In this document: piece by piece, positions 44,573 through 57,760 of the stretch
Layout of the letters: every line of letters starts with the position of its first letter
How positions within the stretch are numbered: position 1 is the stretch's first letter
Assembly (NCBI GenBank): GCA_021234155.1
Contig: JAJEKV010000003.1
Coordinates: 6,696,413 to 6,760,412, forward strand
DNA from: Isoetes taiwanensis
Lineage: Eukaryota > Streptophyta > Lycopodiopsida > Isoetales > Isoetaceae
Direction of reading: 5' to 3'
DNA length: 64,000 nt
Made by a program: the position numbers and the translations under genes
The notes under the pieces: model-generated
Told to the model about the DNA's origin: nothing
The model's input: only the letters and a program-made list of their open reading frames with translations
Databases searched by the model: none

Positions 44573-46180
44573 GTCCAGGCATTTTTCTTCAAGAATGTGT
44601 CAGTATGTTGTGGGAAATAATGCAAATGCTGTATCAGAAGGATTTGAAAATAAATTTGGGGACAAATCTGTTAAGGTCAATGCTGATGTCAGGAATTCAA
44701 GCTCAGGTAATCAATACAAGATTTCAGATCTGATTGGCCAAACTTCTGCTAAACAGTACCAGTCACATTGGATTAAATCCAATGTCAGCAAAAGGAGAAT
44801 TGAAAAAAAAAAAGGCAGCAGAGGCTTACTCAACAAGAAAATTCAGCAAATTCTGATTCCTCTCAAGTTTTCAATGGTCCTCCTGAGCTTCATAGGGGTA
44901 TCAAAATTCTGAATAAAGGAGACCTTCCTCTGCTTCAAAATTCCAAGCCAACTGGTTTCTCTTCTCAGCATAATACTGCAGTTAATCCTCAGGAAAATAA
45001 GGATAGGAACTTCAACAAAATGTTGTCCAAAGGAAAATTCCCCATGCAGTTTGACTTACATAAGACTTTGAACAACATCTTGACAGATGTAAAAGCTAAT
45101 GCTGTCTATAAAAATAATAATGCATCTCCTAAAGTCTTTCATGATTTCTCTAAAAAGATCCAGCATGGGATCAAGATTTCTTCCCAAACAAAAAGGTGTG
45201 AAGAGCCATTAATTATGGAAAATGAAAACATTGGAGATATTCCATTGCAGGATTTGGCTTCAAACAAAGCAGATGTCTAGCAAGTCAACTTTGGTCATCT
45301 AAATAGTAGCAAAAATGCTACAAGTTCTGTCAACAATGAAGACAAGGTAATCTGCAGTAATAGATTCAAAGTTTTATCTGACACAATTGGTGAGATTTCT
45401 GCAGATACTGTAGTGCCAAGGTCTGTTCAAGTTATTTCTCCTCCAATATCTATCACATCGACCTGCACAACACCTATCCCAAGTCCTTCTCCTTCAGTTG
45501 TCCCTCTCATTGATTTATCCTCCCCTATTAACCCCCAAATTTCAAACTTAAATTGCTCTATCTCTGAAAGGATTGCTCTACAGCTATCTGAGTTACAAGT
45601 GGACATTGGGGATGAGCAGAACGGAAACAAATGCAATTCAGATTTGGTTCTTGACTATGCAAATAAGGGAAATGTCAGTACAATTAATACAATTAATGTA
45701 AGCATGGCAACAAATGAGTCAGCAGCAACTTCTCAAAGTGTATGGCAGCAGACAACTACAGAATGCACTCCAACTTCCATGGGTGACAAGGATGCAAATG
45801 ACACAATTCCTAGGCAAGATCTAGACCAACCTTCTTGTTTAATTGAAATTAATGGTAATTCTTTAGTTAAGTTCACTGAATCAAGCCCTGTTTGCTGTCC
45901 ATCCAAATTTTGGTCTTGCCCCCATTCTAGTGAATGTGATTTTGCTGAAAAAGAAAAAGAAAATATCCTGGAAAATGACCATTCTATTTTCACAAATTCC
46001 TTGGATGATGACCACTTTTTAGCTCTTTCTAATCCTGAGATATCTGATCCAAAAAGTAAAAAGTTCATAAGGAAAGGAATTAAAATGAGAAAGACTGTGG
46101 CTCTTATGGACACTCCAGCTTCTAATACCAGACATCAATCCAAAAGATCTACCAGAAGTCAATCTAAAAAAAATTTTTAG
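44573..46180 (+). pseudogene. LINE ORF1, 3' part
   Basis: Resumes with RHFSSRMCQY, a plausible second half of the zinc knuckle, then a polar, low-complexity tail in three frame segments: 44,573-44,912, 45,020-45,280 and 45,413-46,180. The last is Ser/Thr/Pro-rich, acidic near DDDHFLALSNPEIS, and ends with a basic KRSTRSQSKKNF stop. Such a disordered tail after the knuckle is normal for plant L1 ORF1. Internal stops and frame changes show decay. Confidence 0.7.
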
Positions 46181-46224
46181 TGCTTCTCCCCTGCTATTTC
46201 TTTCCTTCTTGCCAATCTTCCTTT

Positions 46225-49200
46225 ATGAAGATAATGACTTGGAATCTCAGAGGCATTAAAGGGCCTGTCAAGAGAAGAAGGGCAATCTCACAAATAAAAG
46301 AATACCAAGCTGATATTATTCTTTTACAAGAACTAAGACTTCCTAACTTTGAATGCTCCAATCTTGCAAATTGGATTGGCCCTGAATTTTCTTCCCTTTG
46401 GATTTGATGCCACCTTGACCTCGGGAGGCCTTATTATGATCTGGAGAAATATTTCTCAAAGTCTGATTTATAACAGTCCCTGTAAATGTTGGCAGGCTGT
46501 TATCTTTAACTTTAAGGGATCTCAATTTGGTATTCTGAATATTTATGCATCTACTATCTCAAAAGAGAGAAAAACGCTATGGCTTGATATTAGATCTTGG
46601 CTTCTCAATCATAATTCAATCTCTTGGATCCTAGCTGGTGATTTTAACAACACCCCTACATGGGACCTTAAGCTTGGAAAAAATTCAACATGTCAAACAC
46701 AGAAAAAATAAATTGGGATAATCTCCTAGACACATTTCTTTTTGCTCATATTCCCTCTTCTACTGCAAGATTCACTTGGTCCAATAAGCAAAAGGGCAAC
46801 TCTAGAGTTTGTTGTGCCTTGGATAGGTTTTACATAAGCAATTCTAGCCATGAATTTTGGGATAACAGTTTTGTTTCAAGTGATGAGAGAACTTCAGTCT
46901 CAGACCATCAACCTCAATTCCTTGAAACTAAACATCTTCTCTCCATTAAGAGATCTGGTAACATTCCATATAAATTTAATTGTTCTCTGCTCAACAATGC
47001 AAATTTCTGTAGAGAATTTAAAATCTTTTATGCCAGTCTCCCCAAAATTAGGACAGCCAATTCTATGAGAGATTTCTATGCTAAGATCAAATCTTCTAAA
47101 TTATGGATTAAGCAATGGTCTAGAAATGATTGGGAGTTAAAAAAAGTTGAGAGAAACAATCTGATGTTACAAATGCAATCTGTTAGAACCAAGCTTCAGT
47201 TTGACCCTTTAAATCCTGATCCTCATCTGCAAGTTAGAGCAGTCAATCAAAGGCATCGAGGAATATGAGGTCAAAGGTGCAGCAATCAGATCAAAAATAA
47301 AATTCTCTTCCTCTGTGGATAGTAGCAATTCAAAATTCTTTTTTAGAATTGCCAAAAATAGGCTTCTCAAGAGTCAGCTTTCTTCAATTAAGAATGATTA
47401 TGATATTACCTTGGACTCTTCTAAAGATATTGCTGATTTCTTTTACTCTAAATATTCTAATATCTTTGCCTCCAAATCTGATGTCCCCTGGACTGACACT
47501 CCTGCCTCAGAGTGCATTGATTTGTTAAATTCATTGATAGACAATATTGCTGATCCCTTATCTCCTAATTTTGAATTACCTTCCTCTGAAGATGAGATCA
47601 AGTCCACTTTATCCAGTCTTGCCAGTGGGAAGAGTCCAGGTCCAGATGGTCTCCCTCCAGAATTTTATTCTCATTTTTGGGATGTCATTAAATCTGATCT
47701 TGTTTCAATGGTTCATGGCTTCTGGCTCAATAATCATCTTCATCCTGCTACCTCATCTGGGCTGATATCTCTTATTCTAAAGGTCGATAATCCTACAGTG
47801 TTTAGTGAATGGAGGCCTATCTCCTTGACCAATTCAACCTATAAAATCTATGCCAAAATTCTTGCCAATCGGATAAAAGGACATCTGCAAAAGTATATTA
47901 ATTTGCATCAGTCAGCTTTCCTCCCAAATAGGTTTATTTTAGACAATTATATTGCTGCTATGGAGGGCTTGCACTAGGCCAAAGTTACAAATCAGAACTG
48001 TGTTCTGTTAAAACTTGACTTCTCGAAAGCTTTTGATACTGCTAGGTGGGACTTCTTGACCCTTTCTTTGAGGAAAATAGGTATTCCAACTAAAATCATT
48101 GACCTCATCATGGGCCTCAATTCTAGATCTCAATCTGCCATTCTGATTAATGATTCTCCTGGTAATTTCTTTAGTTTGCATAAAGGTGTGAGACAAGGAT
48201 GTCCTTTGGCTCCCTATCTTTTCATTATAGTGGCTGAGCAGCTTTCCAAAATCATTATGCATCATCAAAACAGTGGGAATTTAAGAGGCCTTAATATGCC
48301 TGGCAATGACAGCCAACTCACTTTGTTACAATATGCTGATGATTCTTTTAGCTTTCTTCACAATGATGTCAAAAACATTGAGTTCTTCATCAAGATTTTG
48401 AATGGCTTTAGTGCTGCTTCTGGTATATATCTGAACATGGCCAAATGTGTTATTATTGGGGCAAATGATCAACCTGACATCTTAGGTATTAGGTGTATTC
48501 CTGTAAATCAAACATCCTCTCTCTTGGGAATGCCTCTGGCCTTAGATATATCTATTAAAAATCTGTGGTCTCCAATAGTCTTAAGGATCAGAAAGAAGCT
48601 AAGCAATTATGGTAGCTATCTCTCAATTGCAGGTAGAACTATTATTGCTTCCTCTGTGCTGGCAAGTTCACATATATATTTTTCACTTGCTTTGCTAGAA
48701 ATGCATCTATCAGCAAATTGAGAAGATTGTTCGAAATTATATCTGGGGCAAACATCACTTGGTCAACTGGAAATATGTAACTCAAAGCAAAAAAGAGGGT
48801 GGTCTTGGCTGTAAAAACCTTCTATTGCAGGGATATGCTTTGGCAGGGAAATATATCTGGAAGTCTTTGTTGAGTCAAAGTAATCCAGCTGGTAAGTTTA
48901 TTTATTACTGGCTCAGTAAAAGCACAGTTGTTGGTCATCCCTCCATTGCTCATTATCTTCCATCTTCTGCATTTAACCTGTTCAAACCAGCTGGCAATTC
49001 TTCTCCTCTCATGAGGAATCTTATAAATTCCTGGAATAAAGTCCATAAAGCTTTCTCTCACTTTGGTATCAATCAGTTCCATAATGACACGAGCATTTTT
49101 TGGAATCCATCTCTAGCCAAAGTGGACATGATTCCCTTAGCTTTAAATCATCCAAAAATTTACAGAAAATGGACCTCCTTTGGTTTTAATAAGCTTGAGG

Positions 49201-50044
49201 ATATTTGGTTCAATGGCAGATGGATGACTTGGACTAGATTCAAAGCCATTATTGATGGAACCTCTTCTGGCAAGGTTTTATTTGAGCATATTGCGAGTAA
49301 AGTTTCCAACCTCAGTCTTCATAATGCTTTATCAGCTAGGAGTGATTGGCAGCACAGAGATAAGAATATGTATACAATTTTTTGGCCAACACCAATCAAT
49401 CATCTAAAGCTTGCCTCTATTGGAATCTTTCTGTTGACACTGGAAATGCCCTTTTCAGAAACGTGTGGAATTCTCACTGTGCTCCAAAAATTTCATACTT
49501 TATTTGGTTGCTTGCTAACAAAAGCATTCCAAATATGGAGATCTTGTCTAGACATCACTTGCTTGTCAATGATCCTAATAATTCTGTCATAAGTTCTTTA
49601 TGCCCCCTGCAGTGTAATGGCATTGAGGACATTGAGCATATTTTTAATTGTCCTAAGATATCTAGTTTCTGGAGCTGGTTTCAACAGGTTTTCAACATCA
49701 GAAAGCAAGGGAGTATTGTTAGTTTTATTATGTCTGATAACAAATTTAAAAATTCAATCTCCTTTATTGCTTTATGGAATGTCTGGAAACACAGAAATAG
49801 ATGTTTGCATGGGGGGCATAATCCTTCTCCTCTATGGATCAAATGGCAAGTTATTTTTTATATTGAGCTCACTGCTACTGCACACAAGTACAGAAATTCT
49901 GGTCTTCAAATAGACAACAATTGGTTTACAGTTGGAAATTTTACTGGCTTTTATGGTTCTTTTAAACTTTTCTGTCATCAATCATTATCTAATATTGAAC
50001 CCCTTGATGCTAGATTATCTGAGGAGCTGCAAGCACAAGTTTAA
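46225..50044 (+). pseudogene. LINE ORF2: endonuclease, reverse transcriptase, zf-RVT
   Basis: Starts at ATG 46,225, 45 bp after the ORF1 stop. The endonuclease has MTWNLRGIKG, LLQELRLP, LAGDFNNTP and SDH in order, the catalytic landmarks of APE-type LINE nucleases. The reverse transcriptase has SGKSPGPDGLPPEFY, LKLDFSKAFDTARWDFL, GVRQGCPLAPYLF and the catalytic LLQYADDSFSF. The end has the zf-RVT pattern NSHCAPKISYFIWLLANKSI, CPLQCNGIEDIEHIFNCP and ALWNVWKHRN. Frame changes occur near 46,390, 46,700, 47,270, 48,720 and 49,390 and a stop at 47,975-47,977. The enzyme would nick target DNA and copy LINE RNA in place. Confidence 0.93.
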
Positions 50045-50814
50045 TGTCGACCTTGATGACACTGAAGTTGACAAATACCAATCAAGGAAATTATCTGTTC
50101 ATAGAATCTGGGATTATAATATGTGGTCAGGATCAGTGAGGGGATGATTAATCCAGTCTATTCAGCAAGTACAGCAGAAAGAAATCATATGGGGCAGTGA
50201 ATTCTCAAAAGAAACATATCTCATGTTCATCCTCTTTTGGTTTCTGGAAAACAACAGTGCAAATATGACTGACCAGCAGTTTGAGTTCTACAGGGAGTGC
50301 TACTATTATCATAGGGGCAGAGCAGACTGCTATGGTACCATGATCCACCTTATGTCCACTTGTAACTCGGACAGGCTTGTTGAGTTAGTCAATTGGGGAA
50401 ACAATGGAAGACCTATCCTTCAGCCTCAATTTCGTGATTACTTCCACTTCCTTGATACCTATGACTTCTAACTTCTATTTACTCATCTTATTTTGTCTCA
50501 GCTTTGTCCAGGTTCTTGGCCTTACAGTGACTGCAGAAAGCTTCAGAAACTTCTCTCTACAACAATTTGGATCTGGACGACTTGCTTGCAGAAATTCTCT
50601 GATGCCTTTGTCAGAGATATTTTCTATTTTTGAACTTGTCTATACATTGTGTACTTAAAGCTTAAACTACAGGCAATTTGCTACTATTGAATTGAGTATT
50701 TTAAGCTCAATTCTATATTTTGATGATCATTCTCTATGATCATAACTTTATGTTTCTTTATTTTCCATAATTAATGACTAAAAAGCTTCACTCCAAAAAA
50801 AAAATAAAAAATAA
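50045..50814 (+). other. LINE 3' region with a conserved short reading frame
   Basis: After the ORF2 stop, VDKYQSRKLSVHRIWDYNM and then ILFWFLENNSANMTDQQF, YYYHRGRADCYGTMIHLM (50,223-50,471) are readable. The same order, diverged, occurs in the other LINE copy at 1.8-2.1 kb. This suggests a C-terminal extension of ORF2 or a small ORF3 conserved in the family. It ends in DTYDF and is followed by an untranslated region and the A tail. Confidence 0.55.
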
Positions 50815-51395
50815 AAATTAAAGCCTTCAGCAAATATAATATCCTGGAAATGGATGCCGTTTTGCTTTTACTATTGTGTCTTGTATGCAACATATCTTGG
50901 TATGACTAGGGTTTTTAACTGTTTTAGTAGACATTTTGGATTTTTGGATTTATCTTAAGCACTGTGCATCATACAACAAAGCTCTATTCAATTTTTTGAA
51001 ATACACCCCTACCATGGACCATCAATTTTTATACAAGTAAGACCCGTGCACTGGCTAGGTAACAAACTTGCACCATTGAGCTACCAGCCTAATGGAAGTC
51101 TTATGAATCAGGTGCCAGGGAAATGCATTGACATTTGAAAGGAAAATATTTTAGCCATGCACATTTCAATTTTTTTGTTCCTTTGAAACCATGACTTCCG
51201 ACTTGGATGGGAAAAGAATTGTCCCTTTAGCCTTGAGATTCCCATGGTGCCAATGTTTTCTTCTAGTAGTAGGCTATTCTATCAAATCCACACTTGCCTA
51301 CACCATTAAGTATAATTGTTCAAAACCTTATAGTATCTCACCATTCTCGTTATACAACATATCCAACTTGTGGGAGCATACCCCACAAATGAGGA

Positions 51396-52250
51396 TCGCT
51401 ATTAGCACCCCAAAGGTAAACATAACTCGTGAATGTGCCCACCCAAAATTTGCTGCCCTAGTCGCCCCTTCATTTGAATATGCAACCCAACAAAAATGGG
51501 TTTCAAGGCAATTATATAGCAGTTGTTGAATATAAGATTGGTTAAAGAATTCGGGCCCTGAAAACAAAGGGAATGTAGGACATAGAAAATATACTTAATT
51601 ATATGAATATGTAGCACAATAACAGGGGGTTCCAGGGGAATTTGATATGGATGCATAAATCACTATCCTTCAGACCATAAACCATACCCCCAAAACAATT
51701 GAGTAGGTTATTAAAAAGAAAGAAAAAAAACATAAATTCAATAGAGAAAATTTTGATACAGGTTCGAGTCTCTGTATCTCAAATTCTAAAATCTTAGGCA
51801 AACTCGTATAGAGATGACTCTTGGTATTTCATTTTCCAAAACCTTAGGTGAGCTTGTATTCCATATTTCAAAATCGTAGGTGATTGAGGTAGTCCAGGAT
51901 GGACTTTGTTTAGAATATGTAGTACAATAACAGGGGGTTCTAGGGGGATTTGATATAGATGCATAAATCACTATGCTTGAGACCGTAGACCATACCGCCA
52001 AAACAATTGAGTAGGTTATTAAAAAGAAAAAAAAACATAGATTCAATAGAAAAATAAGTACGTTAGTTTGCTGTTGCATTGGTTAAAGCATTCTTATTGG
52101 GATATTGAATGATTTTGGTAGAGGTTTGAGTCTCCATATCTCAAATTCTAAAATCTTAGGCAAACCTATATAGAGATGACTCCGGTATTTCATATTCCAA
52201 AACTTAGGTGAGCCTGTATTACATATTTCAAAATCGTAGGTGCCCCCAGT
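51396..52250. repeat. Two-unit tandem repeat of about 310-360 bp
   Basis: GAATATGTAGYACAATAACAG starts units at 51,605 and 51,913; both run through CTCAAATTCTAAAATCTTAG and end with TTTCAAAATCGTAGGTG (51,867 and 52,227). The second unit has about 50 extra bases around 52,055-52,110. Just upstream, 51,459-51,515 resembles the right arm of the 44.5-kb inverted repeat. Confidence 0.75.
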
Positions 52251-52628
52251 CATAAATGACCATCATCGAAATAAGAGGCATTCAAAGGCCCCAACATACG
52301 ATCTGGGCCATAGGATGGACAGATCCGACGATTGAGGTAGTCCAAAGTGTATCTCATTTATGAAATGCAAGTGAATCCATTGGAATTTGAGAATACAGAG
52401 ATTGAACCCAAAACAAAACAAAAAAAAAGGAAAATCCAAATGCGTGTTACAAATAAAGATGTTTTAAATAAACCCTATGGTAATTTCTTTGTTCTGTAAG
52501 ATTTTTTATGCAACATTACAATATTAAAGAAGTTCTTAGATAGATAGATAGATATGCTTTTTTATTTTTTCTATTTTTTTTCAAACAAAAAAAACATCAT
52601 CTCCCATAACATACCAAAACAAAAAGTT

Positions 52629-52745
<117 letters not shown>

Positions 52746-54910
52746 GGAGGAGAAAGCTCGTCTTGTACTGAAAAATTAGTTCCAATGAGATGGTTGCCAT
52801 GCTGAAAATTTTGTAGGTGACTGAGGGCATCACAAAACCGGACTAAAATATGTCGACGATGATCAGGTCTTGTCACTCCCCCCTAGTAGCAGAGACAACT
52901 CCAGCAACATTCACATGCATAATGGCAGTAAAGAAATGCAAAGCCTCATCCACAGTTGAACGAGCATCAATCTCTGTCTCTGCAATCCCTATAATGTGCT
53001 GCTAAGAATTGTTCTACACCCAACGGTGTTCTTTCCATCTTTGTTTCAAGTAACTATGCATCTTCCAGAAAACTATCCCACACCATATCCCCATGGGCTT
53101 CATTGGGATCTTATATTTGCACTTGCATCCTATGTAAATGAACCTTTCTCATGATGTAATCTAATCAATTTAATTCAGTAAATGCATTAGGTCTACATGA
53201 GAATTATCAAACATCATACATTTGAAAAACCTTGTGTAATGCTTTCGAAAATCTTGCATGCTAGAAGATTTTTTGAGCCATAAATTAAGGGTAGTGGCCG
53301 AAGGATAGGAATCCAAAAGTTATAAATAAAATCATACAATGGAAAACCTTATAGAATTTCAATGACTGTTAATCTTAAGACTCCATCCCATGAAATTAAC
53401 GCAATCAAATCATATGAAAACCATAGAAAAAAATGTCAAAAATACAAAAGAAACCCCAAGTTATTATGCTAGATATTAACAGTGAATAGTGCTCATAGCC
53501 TGCCAGATCTACTATTTCTTAGACTAGCATATTCCCATGTTTCCATAAGGAAAATGAAGTCAACATACTTTGTAATGGAGTTCAGGTCGTTCTGCCTTCT
53601 GCCACCTATAGTTCCTGGAGATATCCCTACTCAAAAGCAGTAACAGGTGAATTTGTAGCAAGAGGAGTTGCAGCAACATCAACTGTGGGAGCAACATCTG
53701 ATGGAATTGCATAAGCAGCATTAGAAGTAGTCCAGGAATTGCAGAACAAACAATAGTAGCAGAGGCAACCCCACCGATCACACAATGAGCAGTAGCAGTA
53801 GAAGCATCTCAAGTACAGTTGACATTGCGAGCTGACATACCATTTGTTTTGTTTTACGCAGAGCCTCCCATTGTTTGGGCAGTTGGTCGAAAAATCCTTA
53901 CCTTTACCCGAACTAGAGCAGCGATGCCTCCAATGTTCTTATGTCTCTCATCCAAGCAAGCTCTGATATGATGGTGATGGGAAAAGCAGTTATCTGCGCA
54001 AAGAAGGACAATGAAAGAAATATCTAGCTACCATTAGGATCAAACTATATAGCAAATAATTTAAGTTTTGTTAATAGGCCAAGATCCATTTCGACAAAAA
54101 TAAATTAAAATGGCAAGAAACTATTGTTAGTATAAAAAGAGAGGACCGCGAAGGAGGGAGAACAACAATGGAGAGAGCGGTAGGTGTTTTGATCAAAAAG
54201 CAACATCGACATGTTCAACATTCTGACTGCCATACAACATCCCGTCAATGCTTTCGGTCAGCTTTCTATATTGACTTCAGATCCGACTAGGTTCCTAATA
54301 ATTCTTATATCGTTTGGTGAGACCCCAATTCTTCATAAACAAACAAACTCCTTTCTCTTAAGTCAATTTCCTAAACTTTGATAAGTTGCCAGAGAGGATT
54401 CTTTGATATTAGTTGAATTACCTTTTCCTCATCCCCTTCAAAATTTTAATTCTTGCTAGAGCAGAAACTCTAGTGTTCTTTTGAGAATTTCCCTTTTTCT
54501 TTCTCTATTCCAAAATTTACTTCTTTCTTAGAAGTTTCTGTGCTTGGATAGCCTGGTTGGGTGTTGAGCTTCAGTCTAAGCATTGGTGTTTATTTCTGAA
54601 GTTCTTTTTTATTAGCGTTTATTATTGCAAATATTACTCTCAATCATTCTCAATCACAGCAATTGGTTTAAGAACCAGTTTTCGGTTTCTCTTGAAGCCT
54701 AAGTGTAATTGTTTGAGATGGGTTAAGATGTCTTGATATCTCTGCTAGATTAGGATCTCGAAACGTTAGCAAAAAAGGAATTTTAAAATCTAGAAACCTC
54801 TAGTAGATATAAAAATTGATATACGTCATTGCTTCACCTTATGAGATTCTCAAGGAGAATCTAGGCATATAAAACACCAGATGCTTTTTGCTCAACCACT
54901 CACTACCACT
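52746..54910 (-). other. No gene seen; possible LTR-retrotransposon relic
   Basis: On the minus strand, at about 53,965, ATATCAGAGCTTGCTTGGAT resembles an initiator-tRNA primer binding site followed by the start of a gag-like frame (ATGAGAGACATAAG, then QLPKQWEALRKTKQ). Downstream (53,800-53,600) the sequence is a low-complexity GCA/GCT-rich stretch giving Leu-rich frames. No LTR pair was found. Nothing else is supportable. Confidence 0.25.
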
Positions 54911-57760
54911 GTTTTATTTTTTATTTTTTTGAAGGACAAAAGCCAAAAAGTTTATTAATCAGATAAAAAGTACAAAATTTACATGTCTCATCTAACTGTG
55001 TAAGCACAAAAAGATGCCACAGGAGCACGAGCCTGGAGCACAATGTACTTATTCCAGAATAGGAGACTAACGATAAGAATCAATTCGAAGATACTGAATC
55101 CAGATGCGTTCCATCATTTTTTATTCAAGGGAAGAACAGCTGTCAATAGCTTTTCCTAGGCCATCGCAATAACATTACGTGTAGATGAATAAATGTCCTG
55201 AAGGATGTGGTATCTGCGACGCTCCCATATCGACCACAGGAGCCGGAATGCCCTCTATTTAGCTGGGGGTCATGCATTGGGATAAGACGCCAAGAGGATG
55301 CATCAACACTCCAATGTACTGTTAAACAAACCTTATAGCCAGGACCCCGCTGGTTGAACCTTTGGACAATCAAAGAGACAACGCTCAAGAGTCTCAACGT
55401 CTGAAGGCAGAGCGGGCATACTGCAGATATGCGAGGATCATAGCGATGTCGGAAGGCATTAATACGCAGGCACGTGTGGATAACTTGCCACCATAGTACA
55501 GAGACTTTAGGGTGGAGAAACCTATCCCAAAGCCATTGCCATGTACGACACAAAGTGGGCTGCGGAACCTGTAGGTGCCACCCATCTGGCAACTGGAGGG
55601 GCTGTGGTGCTAAAAGAAGGTGATATATTGATCTGACAAAGTGCTTGCCTTTGTGAATATTTTCATGACAGTCCCATGGCACCCTTTCAGCAACACCAAC
55701 TTGCACTATAAGAGGCAAATTTTCTACGACCTTCTCCCATAGAGAAATAAGAGAGCAGAAACTTTGCCTGAAATTCAGGCCAAGACAATAGGCGACCCAC
55801 ATCATATCCTGCTTGAATAGAGATAACACTTGCAAGAACCCATCGTCTCTGTGTAAGGGGATGAATTGATGCTGCCAGTGGAGGTGCTGAGGGATCTGGA
55901 GGCAGTGGTGCCCACCACCATGGAGTCTCCATTAGGGTGTGGATGGAGGGGCATGGCCAGAAAAGATGTTTGACTACCTCCCATGCTGTCAACAAGCCAT
56001 GAAAAAATGGAGAAGCACTTGGAAAAGACTGCAGAGTCTGAAATCATGCCCAATGTAGGACTGGTTTGACAGCCTTTTTGTCTGGTCTAAGAAGGCGTAA
56101 ATCACAAGAGTCGACTTCACCATTCAGGTGTCTCCAAGTGAACTCTGAAATAAGGAGTTTGCTCTGCAGTAAGAAGTCCATCATACCCAGACCACCTGCC
56201 CATTTTGGAAGAATACACTTCGACCAAGCCACCTTAATCACAGCACCTTCCTCAGTACCCGCCCATATAAAGTTTCGAACTATTACAATAAGACACGTAC
56301 TTTGATCTGTGGGGCTAGCAGTAAGGATCCCATATAAACAGGGGTGCTACCAAGGACTGACTTGGCCACCGTAATGCGATCCGCAAGAGACAACTTTGTG
56401 GTGGACCACCAGAACAAATGCTTCTCCAAACCCTTAATGATCTCCTCCCATGTAGCTCCCATCGTAACATGGATGCCAACTGAAATCCCCAACAACTTAA
56501 TGGCTTGTCCATGCGCAAGTCATGAACACATGCTGAAGTCAGACTATCCAATGTCCATAAAGATGTACACTTCTGCCACCCCACAAGGACACCAGAAGCC
56601 AAAGAAAAAGTATCTAAGAGCAATTTGGCAGCTGCAACATTCTCAGCATTAGCAATTAGAAAGAGGAACGTGTCGTCTGCATATTGATTGCAAACCTTTT
56701 GCATGCCATCCTCCATTGCAAGACCATGGAGAAGTTCCTCTGTAGTTGCAACGGTGAATAACTGCGACAACGCCTCGGCGACAATTGTGAAAAACGGTGG
56801 TGCTAAAGGGCATCCCTGGCAAATACCACGACCGAGTGAGAAGGCATCTGATAGCTCACCGTGGAACATAACAGTCGCTCGAGCAGAGACATGCAGCTTC
56901 ATAATATCTCACGTGAATTGTTCCCCAAATCCCAGTCTTAGCATACGTCGACGCGTGAATTCCCAACTAACACTGTCATAAGCCTTTGCAAAATCAAGCT
57001 TAAGGTATACAACTGGAAGGTTTTGTTTATGTGCCCAATAAATTCCCTCGTAAGCAGCAGCAACATTGTTTAGAATGCATTGTTTTGGAAGAAATTCTGA
57101 TTGGGTTGTTGAGATGGACTCTGCCAAGATGTCTTTCACCCGCTCTGCAAAAGCCTTGGCGAAGATCTTATATACAGATGATAATATGGTGATGGGCCGC
57201 CAGTCCGAAATAGTCTGAGGATCCTTGACCTTGGGGTTGAGTAAAATGGCACCTGTGTTTAGAATTCTATCCAAAGCAGTGGACTGTCGAAAGCCACAGA
57301 AAGCATCATACACATCTGGGTCTAGCCATTCCCAATACTCCTGGAAGAACTCAATTGGCAAACCATCCAAACCTGGGCATTTGCCTCTTTTTAGTTCATA
57401 GATTGTCGAACCTAAATCATCAGCTGTCATAGTTTCCTCTATTGACATGCGCTACTCGTCAGAGATGATGGGGGAAATTCTAGACAAAATAGCATCTCGC
57501 ATTTTTGATTGAAAGGGAAGATGTTTCTCAGCGAAAAAATTCTGAAAGTGGTTATGCAGATGTTGTTTGAGTTCGATTGGGTTTGTTAGCACCGAGCCAC
57601 CCGACAAAAGAGGACGTGGTTGACGTCATGTGACGCCTCTTAGCCGCACGGAAAAAGAAGCTTGTACAGTGGTCTTCATCACGAAACCACTCTCGACGGC
57701 TTTTTGAACACTTTGTCCTATTTTTCCTGTATGAATTACCTCCTGCTAACATGAAGAAGA
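54911..57760 (-). mobile_element. 5'-truncated L1-type LINE, minus strand
   Basis: Reading down from 57,760: a decayed linker, then reverse transcriptase with LKRGKCPGLDGLPIEFFQEY, LKLDFAKAYDSVSWEF, GRGICQGCPLAPPFFTIVAE and NQYADDTFLFL (the YADD site at about 56,683). Next come WWSTTKLSLADRITVAKSVL and the zf-RVT tail LWWQVIHTCLRINAFRHR, AVCPLC. The endonuclease domain is absent. The minus 3' end is an A-rich tail at 54,911-54,931. Several frameshifts and stops. It is only distantly similar to the 40.7-kb LINE, so a second L1 lineage is represented. Confidence 0.9.

Larger units (their letters stand above)
40668..50814 (+). mobile_element. Full-length L1-type LINE with poly(A) and 10-bp target duplication
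   Basis: Body 40,668-50,814 flanked by AAATTAAGGC (40,658-40,667) and AAATTAAAGC (50,815-50,824). Copy 1 of the duplicate has the undisturbed target (33,445-33,454 running straight into CTTCAGC), which proves the boundaries. It has a 5' leader, ORF1 with a DUF4283-like segment and zinc knuckle, ORF2 with endonuclease, reverse transcriptase and zf-RVT, a further 3' frame and an A-rich tail (50,794-50,814). Frameshifts and stops in both ORFs make it inactive. Without the 2.7-kb insertion in ORF1 it would be about 7.4 kb. Confidence 0.95.
38888..51395. repeat. Segmental duplicate Q, copy 2 (split by the LINE)
   Basis: Homology to copy 1 starts exactly where the array ends (CAAGCCAGAG at 38,888), runs to 40,667, is interrupted by the LINE, and resumes at 50,825 to end at 51,395 (CACAAATGAGGA). 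Beyond that, copy 2 continues into DNA (TCGCTATTAGCACC) not present after copy 1, where the array begins instead. Confidence 0.9.

Noticed and set aside
51760-52130. GGTTCGAGTC and GGTTTGAGTC as tRNA B boxes
   Set aside because: No A box or cloverleaf upstream; they sit in a two-unit tandem repeat. No tRNA or rRNA gene was found in the window.
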